Below are positions 26,327 to 36,945 of a stretch of DNA of 64,000 nucleotides, piece by piece. Both the position numbers and the translations under genes were made by a program. This stretch comes from Cryptomeria japonica (Eukaryota; Streptophyta; Pinopsida; Cupressales; Cupressaceae), in contig NC_081408.1 of the NCBI RefSeq assembly GCF_030272615.1, positions 400,361,889 to 400,425,888 of the forward strand. The letters run 5' to 3'. How positions within the stretch are numbered: position 1 is the first letter of the stretch; each line of letters opens with the position of its first letter. Below the pieces are notes generated by a model. The model was not told the origin of the DNA, made no database searches, and saw nothing but the letters and a program-made list of their open reading frames with translations.

Positions 26327-26710
26327 CCAAGTTCGTTGAAAGCATCAATTCAATGACTCTACAGAATATCTTTTAGGAGTTGATGCTGATTTACACACTT
26401 TAGGATGTTTTCTAAAGGTGTGCAGGAAACAATACAGGAAACAATACAGGGAACAGGAATTGAAGACAAAATGCTCTGACCGAGACTAAGTTGACACATA
26501 ACAACAGGAAATCACTTCATACAGGAAGAAATTATGTTTTAGTTCTTTACTTTTTGGCATTGTTGTCAAAGGGGGAGAAGACAGAAGAGAAGTGGAGAAT
26601 ACTAATGTATGGGGGAGAATTATGATGATAGGGGGAGAGCATTTCAGCATTTCAGAATCTCACAGCAATCTGAATCAATTAGGTCAAATCAATTGCTTTT
26701 GCCATCAATG
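26327..26710 (+). other. Copia-2 3' untranslated region with repeated polypurine tracts
   Basis: Contains GGGGGAGA words near 26571, 26611 and 26630 before the tract next to the LTR. No further reading frame with retroelement features (such as an env-like one) is present. Confidence 0.6.
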
Positions 26711-26724
26711 CCAAAGGGGGAGAT
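26711..26724 (+). other. Polypurine tract of Copia-2
   Basis: CCAAAGGGGGAGAT directly before the 3' LTR, matching the tract of Copia-1. Confidence 0.85.
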
Positions 26725-28256
26725 TGTTGGCATTTGGCATTATAATAGACAAGGGGAGATTGTTGGCATTTCAATAAGGATATTGAGAAGGTTGTTGATG
26801 ATTATGGATAAAACTGATTAACGATGTTTACTGTCTTAATATTATTATTTTGTCATTGATGTCAAGAAATTGATTTTCTAATTCAGTATGATGTTGCCAT
26901 ATCCTGAGAAGTATGATTTGATGAGTATAAAGATGTCAGTAAAAGACACAGAAAGAATATGATGGATAAGGGGAGAAATAAGTTATTCAATGGGCAACTA
27001 TTACCGAGTTAGACAATGATGAGATCATGATTATTAGATTGTTTTGATATCCTACATATGTTATTGATTGAAAGGTTAATACTATACTATGTTACCGAGC
27101 AAAGAACCTAGTCAGTAAACCCTAAGGAACCTAGTCGATAAACCCTAAGGTTATCGCTATCGGTTAATGAAGGCAGAATGTCTACCGAGTGAAGTTTAGT
27201 ATTTACCGAGTTGCAACCGAGTAATAATAGAATACATTAAATGATTACATGCATTATTTAATGAAGGAAGCTGATGAGCTAGCTATGATTAAATGATTGG
27301 TATGCCGTGAATGAAGTTTGTTAAAGAATCTATGGCAAATGAAAATCTATAGGAAGATCTACAACTCAAATTGAACCGCAATACCCTAGCACAAGTTCCA
27401 AGAAATGTATGCAAGTTCCAAGCCAGGGTAAAACATTTTCAGATTGAAGGATACATTGAACGTGGACAAAGTTTGAAGATCTGATGGCTATGATTGATCA
27501 TGGGAAATGTGATCAAGGAGATTAAGCAGTTGGTGAATTGTTTATAAATAGGGAACTGTTGATAAACAATGTATGCGGGAAAGTGTATGCACAGGGATGC
27601 TACATAGTGATTACCGAGCACAGAAGCTTGAAGACCTATTTTGAATAACAGAGTATATAGCCCAACACATGGACAAGATTAGTTCTATGTCTATATCATA
27701 TTGAGCAAATAAGAATCTGCTTTAGCATTTTAGATGTGAAGTTGCAGATAGATTTTTATTACTATTATTTTGTGAAGTGACAGAAAATCTCTTAACCGAG
27801 TGGACTTAACAGTCTTATTTGTAAAACCCTCTAGCAAGGTGACATTCTGATTGAGTGTTTGAAACCCTTTAACAAGGTCACTTCTAACAAGGTGAAGATC
27901 CTAACAGATCTGAGAGAAATCCCTTAACCGGGTCACATCTAGCAATGTGTTTGTAATCTTTAACAGGATTTGCTTTTAACTGAGCATACTCTAGAAGAGT
28001 ATATTTCTTAGTGGGTTCAAAATACCACAGTGGTTTTTCCCTATTTGGGTTTCCACGTTAAATCTAGTGTTATGAGTGTTATGATGTTTATATGCTTCTG
28101 AGTTTGCATGTTTAGCAGTTTTGGTTATATTACTGAAGTATATGTTACCGAGGTTGAATCTGATGTTTTTATGGAAGATTAAGTTTGTATGATTCACCCC
28201 CACTCTCATCTTATTAGCTTGGCATCTGTACTTATCTTTAAGTATCAAAACTATCA
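26725..28256 (+). repeat. 3' LTR of Copia-2
   Basis: About 1,532 bp. Starts TGTTGGCATTTGG and ends ACTATCA, followed by the GAATT duplication. It carries the same internal duplicated start (26761) and TATA box (27541-27550) as the 5' copy. Confidence 0.93.
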
Positions 28257-28261
28257 GAATT
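28257..28261. repeat. Target-site duplication of Copia-2, right copy
   Basis: GAATT, identical to 20574-20578. Confidence 0.92.
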
Positions 28262-29000
28262 ACTATCTTTGATGAGTCCTTTTTGAAGTTCATCGGTGTT
28301 TCCTTTCTTTGATGGCCCTTCTATATCGATGAGACATCATTGGGTCTCATGTCGAAGAAACCTTGGGCTTCAGTAACTTCCTTTATCCTTCCATCGAAAC
28401 ACTTTTTCTATCGACATTACTACAATCCTTCGATGAATGGGTCTATTGTTTCATCGAGGCCATCTTTCTTTTGATGATTTGCTTCCACTATCATCTTTCA
28501 TCGATGAGCTCATTAGTAATCTTCCTTGATAAAGTTGCATCGGTAAAACCACACATATCGATAACATGCCTTTTAGCCTCCTCAAAACTCATATTCTTAT
28601 CGATATCTTTTATCGATGTAGCTTCCTTCTATTTGATCTATATCATTCTTTCGATAAGAATGCTTCTTTCGGTAAGTTTCCTTCATGTTGCACTGATGGT
28701 ATTATTTCCTCAGAAGCCTTTTCCCATTGATGAAAACCGTCTCTGCTTTCTTCGATATCCGCTTTTGGTGGCATCATTTCTTTCGATGAGTCCCTTTTAG
28801 AGTTCATCGGTGTTCCCTTTCCTTTGATACCCTTTTTATATCGATGAGACATCACTGGGTCTCATCGATACTATTTGAATTTTAGATATTTCGACAGAAT
28901 GCTATTAGACTTGTTCGATAACTTATGGGTTATTACGGTATCATGAAAATGATGGTTTCTTCCAAAGATATTTTACTTAATTCAGATTTGATGCTCAATA
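28262..29000 (-). repeat. Gypsy-1 left (3') LTR, second segment
   Basis: Continues the LTR interrupted at 20578 and matches 36145-36940. It ends GCTCAATA, against GCTCAACA in the right LTR. Relative to the right LTR it lacks about 36 bp (right copy near 36872-36907). Confidence 0.9.
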
Positions 29001-29158
29001 GTGTCTCTAACTGGGGATGGGGGTATGCTACGGGTACCTTCAAGAATCTAGACTCTTTGATTTATATAAGGGAAAGGAGATTTGAAGAAAATGTGGCTTT
29101 TTTACAATGGCAGTGAGACCTAAACTATTGTACATGAGGATGTTTCCCCCTTTTCCCT
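29001..29158 (-). other. Gypsy-1 3' untranslated segment with polypurine-like tract
   Basis: The minus strand directly after the integrase stop is purine-rich (AAAGGGAAAAGGGGGAAA, about 29143-29160). The segment next to the LTR boundary itself is not purine-rich, so which tract primes plus-strand synthesis is uncertain. Confidence 0.5.
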
Positions 29159-32073
29159 TTAGGAAAAGAAAAATTTTAAGAATGTTCCATGCACTGGCAG
29201 TTCTTGGACTTCTCCTGTAACATTTTGGAGAAAATAGGAATCCTCTCCTACTCTTTCCATAATCTTATGAGGTCCAAGCCATAAAGCTTCAAACTTACCA
29301 TGTTTACCTTTATCTTGACTCCTAGCATTCCACATCAAAACCAAATCACCAATTTGAAATTTCCTATCTGTTGTTCGTTTGTCATACAACCTTTTCATCT
29401 GATTCTGGATTTTAATGTTTTTTTCCTGAGCTTCTGCCCTGACTTCATCGAGCTCTATCAACTGCATCAGTCTTTCTTGTAAAGGGTCATCAATCTCTAT
29501 CCCTCGTTGTGTTATGAATTTATATACTGGTAAGAGGTTATCCAAAGGGAGTCTAGCCCTTTTACCATAGACCAGTTCATATGGAGATTTCCCTGTAGAT
29601 TTTTTTAATGTCACTCTATCTGCCCATAATGCTAAATTCAATTTTGAATCCCATGCCTTCTTATTTTCTCCTAACATCTTTTTGATGATTTTTAGGATGT
29701 TTTTGTTACTTGAATCAGCCCGCCCATTACCTTGAGGGTGATATGGGGATGAATGAGATATTATAATTCCATAATCCCTGCATAAAGCATTGTATTCTTC
29801 AAACCTAAAGGCCATGATGTTATCAGAGATGATCCTTGTATTTCATTTCGCCCAAAAATTTCTGACAGGTCTCACACTTCCTAACATAAGCATAGGAATC
29901 ATTGAAGACTTGTGGCCAAAAATAGTAAGCTCTCAATATCTTGTGTGCAGTAGTTTTGGCTGAGAAATGACCACCGCAAACCCCTTCATGCATCTCTTGT
30001 AGGATTTTCTCTGCTTGATGTTCATCTAGGCATAACAATAATATCCCATCCCTATTCTTCCAATACAAGTCTCCATTGATGATCACATATCTTGCAGATT
30101 TAATTTCAGTGTTCTCTTTTGATTATCAGTCATATCATCTAGACATTTTATGTGTTTGAGATAGTACATGATGTCTATATACCAGGATGTATTTTCAATA
30201 CTGAAGTTGGCTTCATCCATGCCAACCTCATTTACCTGAAATTCTTCAACCTCTGCTCTTGCCATAAGTTTAGCTAGTCCCTGGCATTTGATAACTTGGG
30301 AAATTTTGAGCTCAATATTGAATTCTTGAATCTGATTGATCCATTTGCACCTTTTCCTAGTGACCTCAATCTGCTTGAATATGTCTTTTACCCTTGCATT
30401 GGGAACATGTGCTATGACTTCTGCACCTACCAAATATGGTCTGAATTGTTTTACTTCTTTTACCAGGGCATAAGCTTTCTTTTCATTTAGGTCATATTTA
30501 ATTTCAAATGAATTCAGTGACTTACTGAAATATGCAATAGGTTGTTCATAATTATCCTAGTTCTTTTGTAGCAAGACTGCCGCTACTGTATGGCATGATG
30601 CAAATAAAAAAACCAAGAAGGGTTTATCAAAATTTGGGGATATCAATCCTAGTGCCTCAGATATTGCCCTCTTTATGTTTATAAATGCATCCAGTGCCTC
30701 TGCATCCCAGTCAATTCTAGCTTCCTTTTTCAACATCCTCACTATAGGTGTTATGATATTTGCAAAATTAAGGATGAACCTCCTGACAAAATTGATTTGT
30801 CCCAAAAATGATTGAATAGCTTTGACTGTCTTTGGGATAGGCACTCCATTTATTGCAGCTACTCTTTCGGGGTCAATTTTCACCCCTTCCTTGGATACTA
30901 TGTGTCCCAGGAGCTTCCCTTCTTTAACTGTGAAGTTAAATTTCGGATTGAGGGAAATTCCATATTCCAAGGCTTTCTTGAATATCTTCTCAAGCTGACC
31001 GCAATGGTCTTCAGCCCTTTTTGAATAGGTTGTTAAATCATCTTGATACACTACCATTATTACATCAATCAATTCTGCAAATTCTACATCCATTATCCTC
31101 TGAAATGTTGCTCCTGCATTTGTTAATCCAATGGCATTCTTGCATACACATATGTGCCCCATGGTGTTGTGAAAGCTATCTTATATTGTTCAGCTTCTTT
31201 AACTTTCACCTGATTATACCCCGAGAATCCATCCATCATGGACAATAAATCACATCCAGTTACTTTCTACAACATATTATCCATGTTTGGCAAAGGATAA
31301 TTATCTTTTAATGATGATATGTTCAGATTTCTGAAGTCCACACTAAGTCTTATGTCCCCATTTTTCTTTCTGACAAGCACCAGGTTTGAAACCCAGGTAG
31401 AATATCTACAAGGTTTGATTATCCCTGCATCTTTCATCTTTATTATTTCCTCTTTCATTTTAGGTAGTAAAGTCAGATTTATAGGTCTTTGTTTTTGTCT
31501 GAATGGTTTAGCATCAGGTTTGAGAGGTATCTCATGTTTAAAAAGATCTTCATTGTATGCTTTGAGGTCATCATAAGACCATGCAAATACATGCTTATAC
31601 TTTCTGAGTAACCTTACTAACTACTACTTCATTTCAGTGGTCAATTTATTACCAATAAAAACATGCCTTGGTGATTCTTTGCTTCCCAAATCAATTTGCT
31701 CAACATCAGTCTCTTTGACTAAGGCTCCTTTGATCTCGACTTTGTCCTATATGTTGAAAGCTCTTTCTAATGCGACTAATCCTCTAGGTATCTTATTAGA
31801 TTTTAACTGTATGATTTATTGTCCAAACAAAGTCTCCTTCCCATTTTTCATCTCTACAAAGTTATTAAAATTGAGAGCTTGTGCTTGGTAGTGATCCACA
31901 CAGTGCAAAAACTTTAACAAATCATTGTCATCATGAAAAACTTGCCAGTTGTACAAATTATACGGAACAGAAGGCCTGACTTTTATTTCCATTTCTGAGA
32001 CTCCATTCAGTGTTATATCATTCTCCTTTATGTAGATTATGTCAAAACTACATGTAGTAGGCCCAAGCCCCAA
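29159..32073 (-). pseudogene. Gypsy-1 pol remnant: RT, RNase H, integrase
   Basis: On the minus strand in order: a linker with IKVRPSVPYNLYNWQV (31816-32073) also present in Gypsy-2; RT with GIIKPCRYSTWVSNLVLVRK and VDFRNLN near 31350-31450; RT catalytic VYQDDLTTYSK near 31040; RNase H start (FLVFLFASCHTVAAVLLQKN) to 30557; integrase zinc finger (HEGVCGGHFSAKTTAHKIL with CETC) near 29850-30000; then integrase from SSPYHPQGNGRADSSNK onward to the C-terminal ELPVHGTFLK at 29159. Between zinc finger and SSPYHP the first catalytic Asp region is missing (junction near 29820), about 250-300 bp shorter than in Gypsy-2. Several frameshifts make this copy inactive. No protease motif was found. Confidence 0.9.
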
Positions 32074-32083
32074 AAACTAAACA

Positions 32084-33082
32084 CTAATTATTTCCTCTAT
32101 CAAACATCTGATTCTCATAATGAAGTATTATAAAAACTTTGAAATTATTGATATCACCTGATTGGCAATTCCTGTCATAAGATGCATCATCCATCCTTAT
32201 TTTATAGGGATTCTTTATTTCACCCAGATTACCATTATCCCCTATTCCATAGGAAATGGTATTTATACTTTTACAAAAGTTTGCTTCTTGTGGCATCCGC
32301 ATATTCTTCATCTCTATTTTATTGGAATGTTGTATATTATCTAACTGGTACTTCTTTACACTTTTTATTTTATCTCTATGTGATGTACCTTCCTTTTGTA
32401 ACTCTCTTCTTTTTGTGGTCCTTTTATCATGTGACTTAGTCATATTATTACCCATGTTGTCTTCACACATGTTTGTATTGTCCATACTGTCTGAAATTTT
32501 TTCTTCTTCATCATATAAAGGATTTAAGAATACATGAAAATCCTTTTCACACATACCATGGCAATAGGGAATATGATTTTCCTCTATCACTTCATCACAT
32601 AAGGGGTTTGAAAATATTTGAAAGCCATTTTCAAATTCGCATACCTCTTTATCAATTGTATCATCAAGGTACTCAGGTATGGATTCACTTTCCTCATGAC
32701 TGGTACAATATTCTTCATCAATGTTAGCAACAATTTCTTCAGGTTCTGACTTGTACTCACAAACATCATCAATTTCTTCTTCATCAGATGGGACTTTCAA
32801 AGAGATAACTGATTCTTCTATATATTCATCTTCATTTGCATCTCTTATGTTGATGTTACTCGTCTCATGCAAATCATGTAGTTTTTTACTCAACTCTTCA
32901 AAAACTAAACATGCTGATTCCAAACTGTCAGGCCCACATTCTCTCATGATCAACTCCTCCAATATAGCTGCATTAAGTTGTATATTATCAGGCATTTGAA
33001 AACAAGTCACCATTATTCTTCCAATCATTTTTCCTGTAGATTCACCTTCCTTTCTTCTTATGTTGAGAGTGCATTGCCACAA
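32084..33082 (-). CDS. Acidic 332-residue reading frame in Gypsy-1, gag C-terminal position
   Basis: The longest unbroken frame of Gypsy-1, between the capsid-like frame and pol. It is rich in Glu/Asp for the first 200 residues and Lys/Arg-rich after that. It holds a doubled motif: FQIFSNPLCDE and FHVFLNPLYDE about 30 residues apart. No CCHC knuckle and no protease DSG/DTG were found, although these normally occupy this place. It is likely a fast-evolving gag tail or linker; its function is unknown. Confidence 0.6.
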   Translation of the reverse strand: MWQCTLNIRRKEGESTGKMIGRIMVTCFQMPDNIQLNAAILEELIMRECGPDSLESACLVFEELSKKLHDLHETSNINIRDANEDEYIEESVISLKVPSDEEEIDDVCEYKSEPEEIVANIDEEYCTSHEESESIPEYLDDTIDKEVCEFENGFQIFSNPLCDEVIEENHIPYCHGMCEKDFHVFLNPLYDEEEKISDSMDNTNMCEDNMGNNMTKSHDKRTTKRRELQKEGTSHRDKIKSVKKYQLDNIQHSNKIEMKNMRMPQEANFCKSINTISYGIGDNGNLGEIKNPYKIRMDDASYDRNCQSGDINNFKVFIILHYENQMFDRGNN

Positions 33083-33099
33083 TCACAGTCTGATTGAAT

Positions 33100-33546
33100 C
33101 TAATTTTGGTATGGAGAACCAATTGAAGGGCTAGTGTTTGAAGTGTTGTCCTCGATTACACCATAGAATTCTTTCATGAACCACCACTCAAGTTTTTCCC
33201 ATGATGAGATAATTTGTGGGGGTAACAAACTAAATGACTTCTCTGCAACATCCTCCAATGTTAGCACAAACCATTTCATGTTCATTTCTTCTGAATAGAT
33301 TTTGAAGGTCTCAATAAACCAATAAAATGATTTTAGATGCCCAATTGGTGATTCCCTTTCATATCCATGGAACCTCAACATATAGATCTTCAACTCATAG
33401 GGAAATGCATATGGATACTCAGGGATGTTACCGAAATCCAATGGCTTAAATCTTCTTGGAATATTCATGTCTCTTTGTGGCTGTGGTTGCCACTGTGCAT
33501 ATTTTTCTGAAGATGCTTCTCCATAAAAATATGGATATTGAAACAT
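33100..33546 (-). pseudogene. Gypsy-1 gag, capsid-like part
   Basis: 148 residues with the Ty3/Gypsy capsid pattern: a short 'move-a-helix' region (MLRFHGYERESPIGHLKSF) followed by a LEDVAEKSFSLLPPQIISSW-type segment and WWFMKEFYG. In other Gypsy elements this forms the particle shell. The frame closes at 33100 just before the acidic frame at 33082, so a lesion probably separates one original gag. Confidence 0.8.
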
Positions 33547-33670
33547 ACTGAATACTACTGATCTTTTTCATTTAGTTTTCCTTTTTACAGAGTCGCCACA
33601 TCTTTCATAGAGGACATAAGTTATTTCTTTCTTCTAAGTTCTCTCCCACAACAGAGTCTTAATGATTCTT

Positions 33671-33688
33671 CCCCAATAGAGTTGCCAA
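33671..33688 (-). other. Primer binding site of Gypsy-1
   Basis: The minus strand reads TTGGCAACTCTATTGGGG two bases from the 5' LTR. Its form is similar to plant Gypsy sites of the TTGGCGACTC type. The priming tRNA was not identified. Confidence 0.6.
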
Positions 33689-34542
33689 TCTGTTGGGTCT
33701 CAAATCAATAGATTGGATAGGTTCTAAGGAAAAGCCAATTCCTATGCTCAAACCTTCCAATTGACTTGGACAACTTATAGAGTGAACCTATTTGGTTACT
33801 AACTCTCTCACTTTAGGCTCTACAGAACCTAGGCGGGTATACCTACTCACTAGTTGTTTTAAATGACTAATAATTTTTATACCAGATTAAGTATCTTGAT
33901 CTGATTTCCTCCTATCTCAAAATGGCATAAATTCCTAGGATGGAGATATAGCAGATGAGTTTAAGATTGTTGTTGTAGAAGCTATTCGATCTTTATGCTT
34001 GAAATTTATATGTATACACTATTTCTAGTCTACTCTATATTTCTTACTCAGCTTCTCCTATTACTTTTAAAGTGAAAATGTGAATTGATGAGTTGTATTT
34101 TATAGATGACTAGTGCCTTTCTTTGCTGTTTGGGATACAGAGTCTTTATATCTCTTTAGGACTTATTGTGTAAACTTATGAGACAGTTTTTAAACTCACC
34201 CCCTCTCGACGAGTTTGTCAGTTACTGTTTCTTATGAGCTCTACTTCAATGTCTATATTATAAATTGCCTGAATGAATTTAACTCTAACCTTAAGAGACC
34301 ATCCAAGGAAGAAATACAAGGAACAATTACAATTCGCAAGTAAATCTTTTTGATCCAAATCTACAATATGAAACATAGAATTTTACTGGAAGAACACAAA
34401 TAACGTTATCTCCTTTAGATAATATCATAAGCAATTGCCTACAGAAAAATGCAGTAATCCACAACACATGCAAAGGAAAAACAACTGATTATATTATATA
34501 TATTTGCCAAAATAGTACAGTGGTAAGCCTGAGGATATAATC

Positions 34543-34546
34543 TACT
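34543..34546. repeat. Flanking direct repeat TACT, left
   Basis: TACT before the inverted-repeat element, repeated at 35540-35543. The empty site in the left LTR (19967-19972) has it once. Confidence 0.7.
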
Positions 34547-35539
34547 GGGTGAACTCACAAAGCTGGTTCCCACTTTTTGGTACATCCTGATTTTTGCTGA
34601 AATCATACATTTTTTGGAAAATATAATTATTTAAGCTTTAAGAGGTCCCATTTGAAGTAATTAATAGAAGAGAGTTAGATCAAAGGCTCTTAGATCAAAA
34701 TTTCTTGGATAGAACCTCTCTACTTCTAAATCATACTTGCAATGGAGTCTCCTTTGCATCCATCAAATGCTGATAAAAAACCAATTTTACATTAGCTTTT
34801 GAGGGGTCAAACGAATTCATTTAGAAGTTTTGTTTTCTTAAGGATTTAGTCCTTATTATAAGCTTTCCAAATAGTATAATTTTTAATATATTTAAGTTTA
34901 TTAATATATTTTTATTTTATTTTTTATGAATGTAGGTTTTTCACTGAACATGAACTTCTTTGTTCAATGCATTGGGAAAAATAGCAAACTAATTCAAAAA
35001 AATTCTGAAAAATATCTATGCCCTAGGTATTGTTGTCTTCTTTCTAACAAAAAAAATAAAACTTAATTTTGATATATATAGAGCAAGTTATGTGTTCAAA
35101 CGTACACCTATATCTAAATTATAACTAGTCAGACTTCAAAACTTAATAAAATAAAAAATATTCAACATATCACTATCAAACCAACTGCATGCCCTGGGTA
35201 TTGATGTTACAAACCAAAATTTAAAAGAGATAAGTTTTTATCATTTATAGAAAAAAATTTATACATTTCGGGATGCACATCACTCTTAAAAAATGTTGTT
35301 TCGTGTAAAAAACTACTTTTGAGGGAGATGGAAAAATCAATAAAATTTTATTCAAAAAAATTTGAAAAAAATATATTTAGAATCTACAAAAAGGATGTTA
35401 CAAATCACTAGTTTACATCATCTTCAAATTCTTAACGATTTAAAATATATAGGTGTCGGAAAGTGAAGGTTTTTTGCAAAATGTTCATCTAAGTGTCAAA
35501 GTTGGTCAAAAAGTGGGAACTAGTATTGTGAGTTCACCC
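34547..35539. mobile_element. Non-autonomous DNA transposon with 33-bp terminal inverted repeats
   Basis: 993 bp starting GGGTGAACTCACAA and ending in its complement. The termini pair over about 33 bp with four mismatches (the second conserved block is TTCCCACTTTTTG). The flanks are TACT on both sides, and the sister LTR shows the uninterrupted site. The interior is AT-rich with no transposase frame, so the enzyme must come from elsewhere. A 4-bp (or 3-bp ACT) duplication with a GGGTG terminus does not fit the best-known plant superfamilies cleanly, so no superfamily is assigned. Confidence 0.88.
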
Positions 35540-35583
35540 TACTCCTTTCTCTAATTCCTCTTCATATTACAAAGGCTCCCTCC

Positions 35584-35590
35584 TTTATAT
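35584..35590 (-). promoter_or_regulatory. TATA box of Gypsy-1 5' LTR
   Basis: ATATAAA on the minus strand in the same context as 20012-20018. It would start the genomic transcript about 1.9 kb before the primer site (minus the inserted element, about 1.85 kb). Confidence 0.45.
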
Positions 35591-36945
35591 GAGAGTATAC
35601 ATTATCACCAAGCGTTGTGGCTTTTCAACATATAACCGTTAACTAACACTTTTGTTTCGAATATCACTTCGATCAAGTATTTCCTTCATTCATCGAAATA
35701 CTGCATTCGGTCACAATGGCTATCTCCTCACCAATACCTATCTGATATCCATCGGGTTTTTATGTCGAAGAAACCTTGGGCTTCGGTGACCTCCTTTATT
35801 TTTCCACCGGAATACCTCTTCCATTGATATCACTATGCCCTGTCGATGAATGGATCTATTCTCTCACCAAAGCCTTTCTTTATCGTCTCTTGTCATCTTC
35901 CACCAATAAAGTTGTATCAGCGAAACAACGCATATCGGAGACATGCCTTTTATCGTCCTCGAAACCTATTTCCTCATCGATATCTTTTATTGATGTAACT
36001 TCTTTTTGTCTGATCGAGCTTATTCTTTTGATGAGAAGGTTTCTTTTGATGAGTCCCTTTGCACCGATGGTATTATCTCCTCAAAGACCTTTTCCCGTCA
36101 ATGAAAACTATCTCCACTTTCCTCGATATCTTTTGTCGATGGAATTACTGTCTTCGATGAGTCCTTTCTGAAGTTCATCGGTGTTTCCTTTCTTCGATGG
36201 CCCTTCTATATCGATGAGACATCGTTGGGTCTCATGTTGAAGAAACCTTGGGCTTCAGTAACTTCCTTTATCCTTCCATCGAAACACTTTTTCTATCGAC
36301 ATCACCACACTCCTTCGATGAATGGGTCTATTGTTTCATCGAGGCCATCTTTCTTTTGATGATTTGCTTCCACTATCATCTTTCATCGATGAGCTCATTA
36401 GTAATCTTCTGCGATAAAGTTGCATCGGTAAAACCACACATATCAGTAACATGCCTTTTAGCCTCCTCGAAACTCATATTCTTATCGATATCTTTTATCG
36501 ATGTAGCTTCCTTATGTTTGATCGATATCATTCTTTCGATAAGAATGCTTCTTTCGGTAAGTTTCCTTCATGTTGCACTGATGGTATTATTTCCTCGGAA
36601 GCCTTTTCCCGTCGATGAAAACCGTCTCTTCTTTCTTCGATATCTACTTTCGGTGGAATCATTGCTTTCGGTGGAATCATTGCTTTCGATGAGTCCCTTT
36701 TAGAGTTCATCGGTGTTCCCTTTCCTTCGATACCCTTTTTATATCGATGAGACATCACTGGGTCTCATCGATACTATTTGAATTTTGGATATTTCGATAG
36801 AATGCTATTAGACTTGTTCAATAACTTATGAGTTATTACGGTATCAATGAAAATAATGATTTCTTCCAAAGACAGATGGATTCTATGATTTAATTTCTCA
36901 AATCAAGATATTTTACTTAATTCAGATTGGATGCTCAACAAATGC

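Larger units (their letters stand above)
20579..28256 (+). mobile_element. Copia-2: nearly complete Copia retrotransposon inserted in a Gypsy-1 LTR
   Basis: 7,678 bp with a perfect 5-bp target duplication (GAATT), two LTRs of about 1.53 kb, a Met-tRNA-type primer site, a gag-pol frame with few lesions and a polypurine tract. Over the first 480 bp the LTRs differ at about 17 positions (3-4%), so it is younger than Gypsy-1, as the nesting requires. Several purine tracts before the 3' LTR and the CACCCCCC stretch in U5 fit a SIRE-like Copia lineage, but that placement is an inference. Confidence 0.95.
19115..36940 (-). mobile_element. Gypsy-1: nested Gypsy LTR retrotransposon, minus strand, host of two later insertions
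   Basis: The left LTR (19115-20578 plus 28262-29000) and the right LTR (33691-36940) are long direct repeats beginning TGTTGGGTCTC on the plus strand. The right copy ends GCTCAACA. Between them, on the minus strand, lie gag, RT, RNase H and integrase remnants. Removing Copia-2 from the left LTR and the inverted-repeat element from the right LTR gives LTRs of about 2.2 kb each, differing at about 4-5% in the first 215 bp. Flanks are GATGT (19110-19114) and AATGC (36941-36945), which would match only if both ends had a transition, so the target duplication is not clean. Confidence 0.9.
33691..36940 (-). repeat. Gypsy-1 right (5') LTR, split by an inverted-repeat element
   Basis: Starts TGTTGGGTCTC next to the primer site and ends GCTCAACA. 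Without the insertion at 34547-35543 it is about 2.25 kb. It contains the unoccupied Copia-2 target (GTCGATGGAATTACTG near 36136), so Copia-2 entered after the two LTRs existed. Confidence 0.92.

Noticed and set aside
28363..28800. 145-residue plus-strand frame, repeated at 36248-36703
   Set aside because: It is LTR sequence duplicated in both Gypsy-1 LTRs, with no known motif.
32162..32999. Plus-strand frames opposite the acidic Gypsy-1 frame
   Set aside because: They are antisense shadows of 32084-33082, whose skewed composition leaves the complement open.
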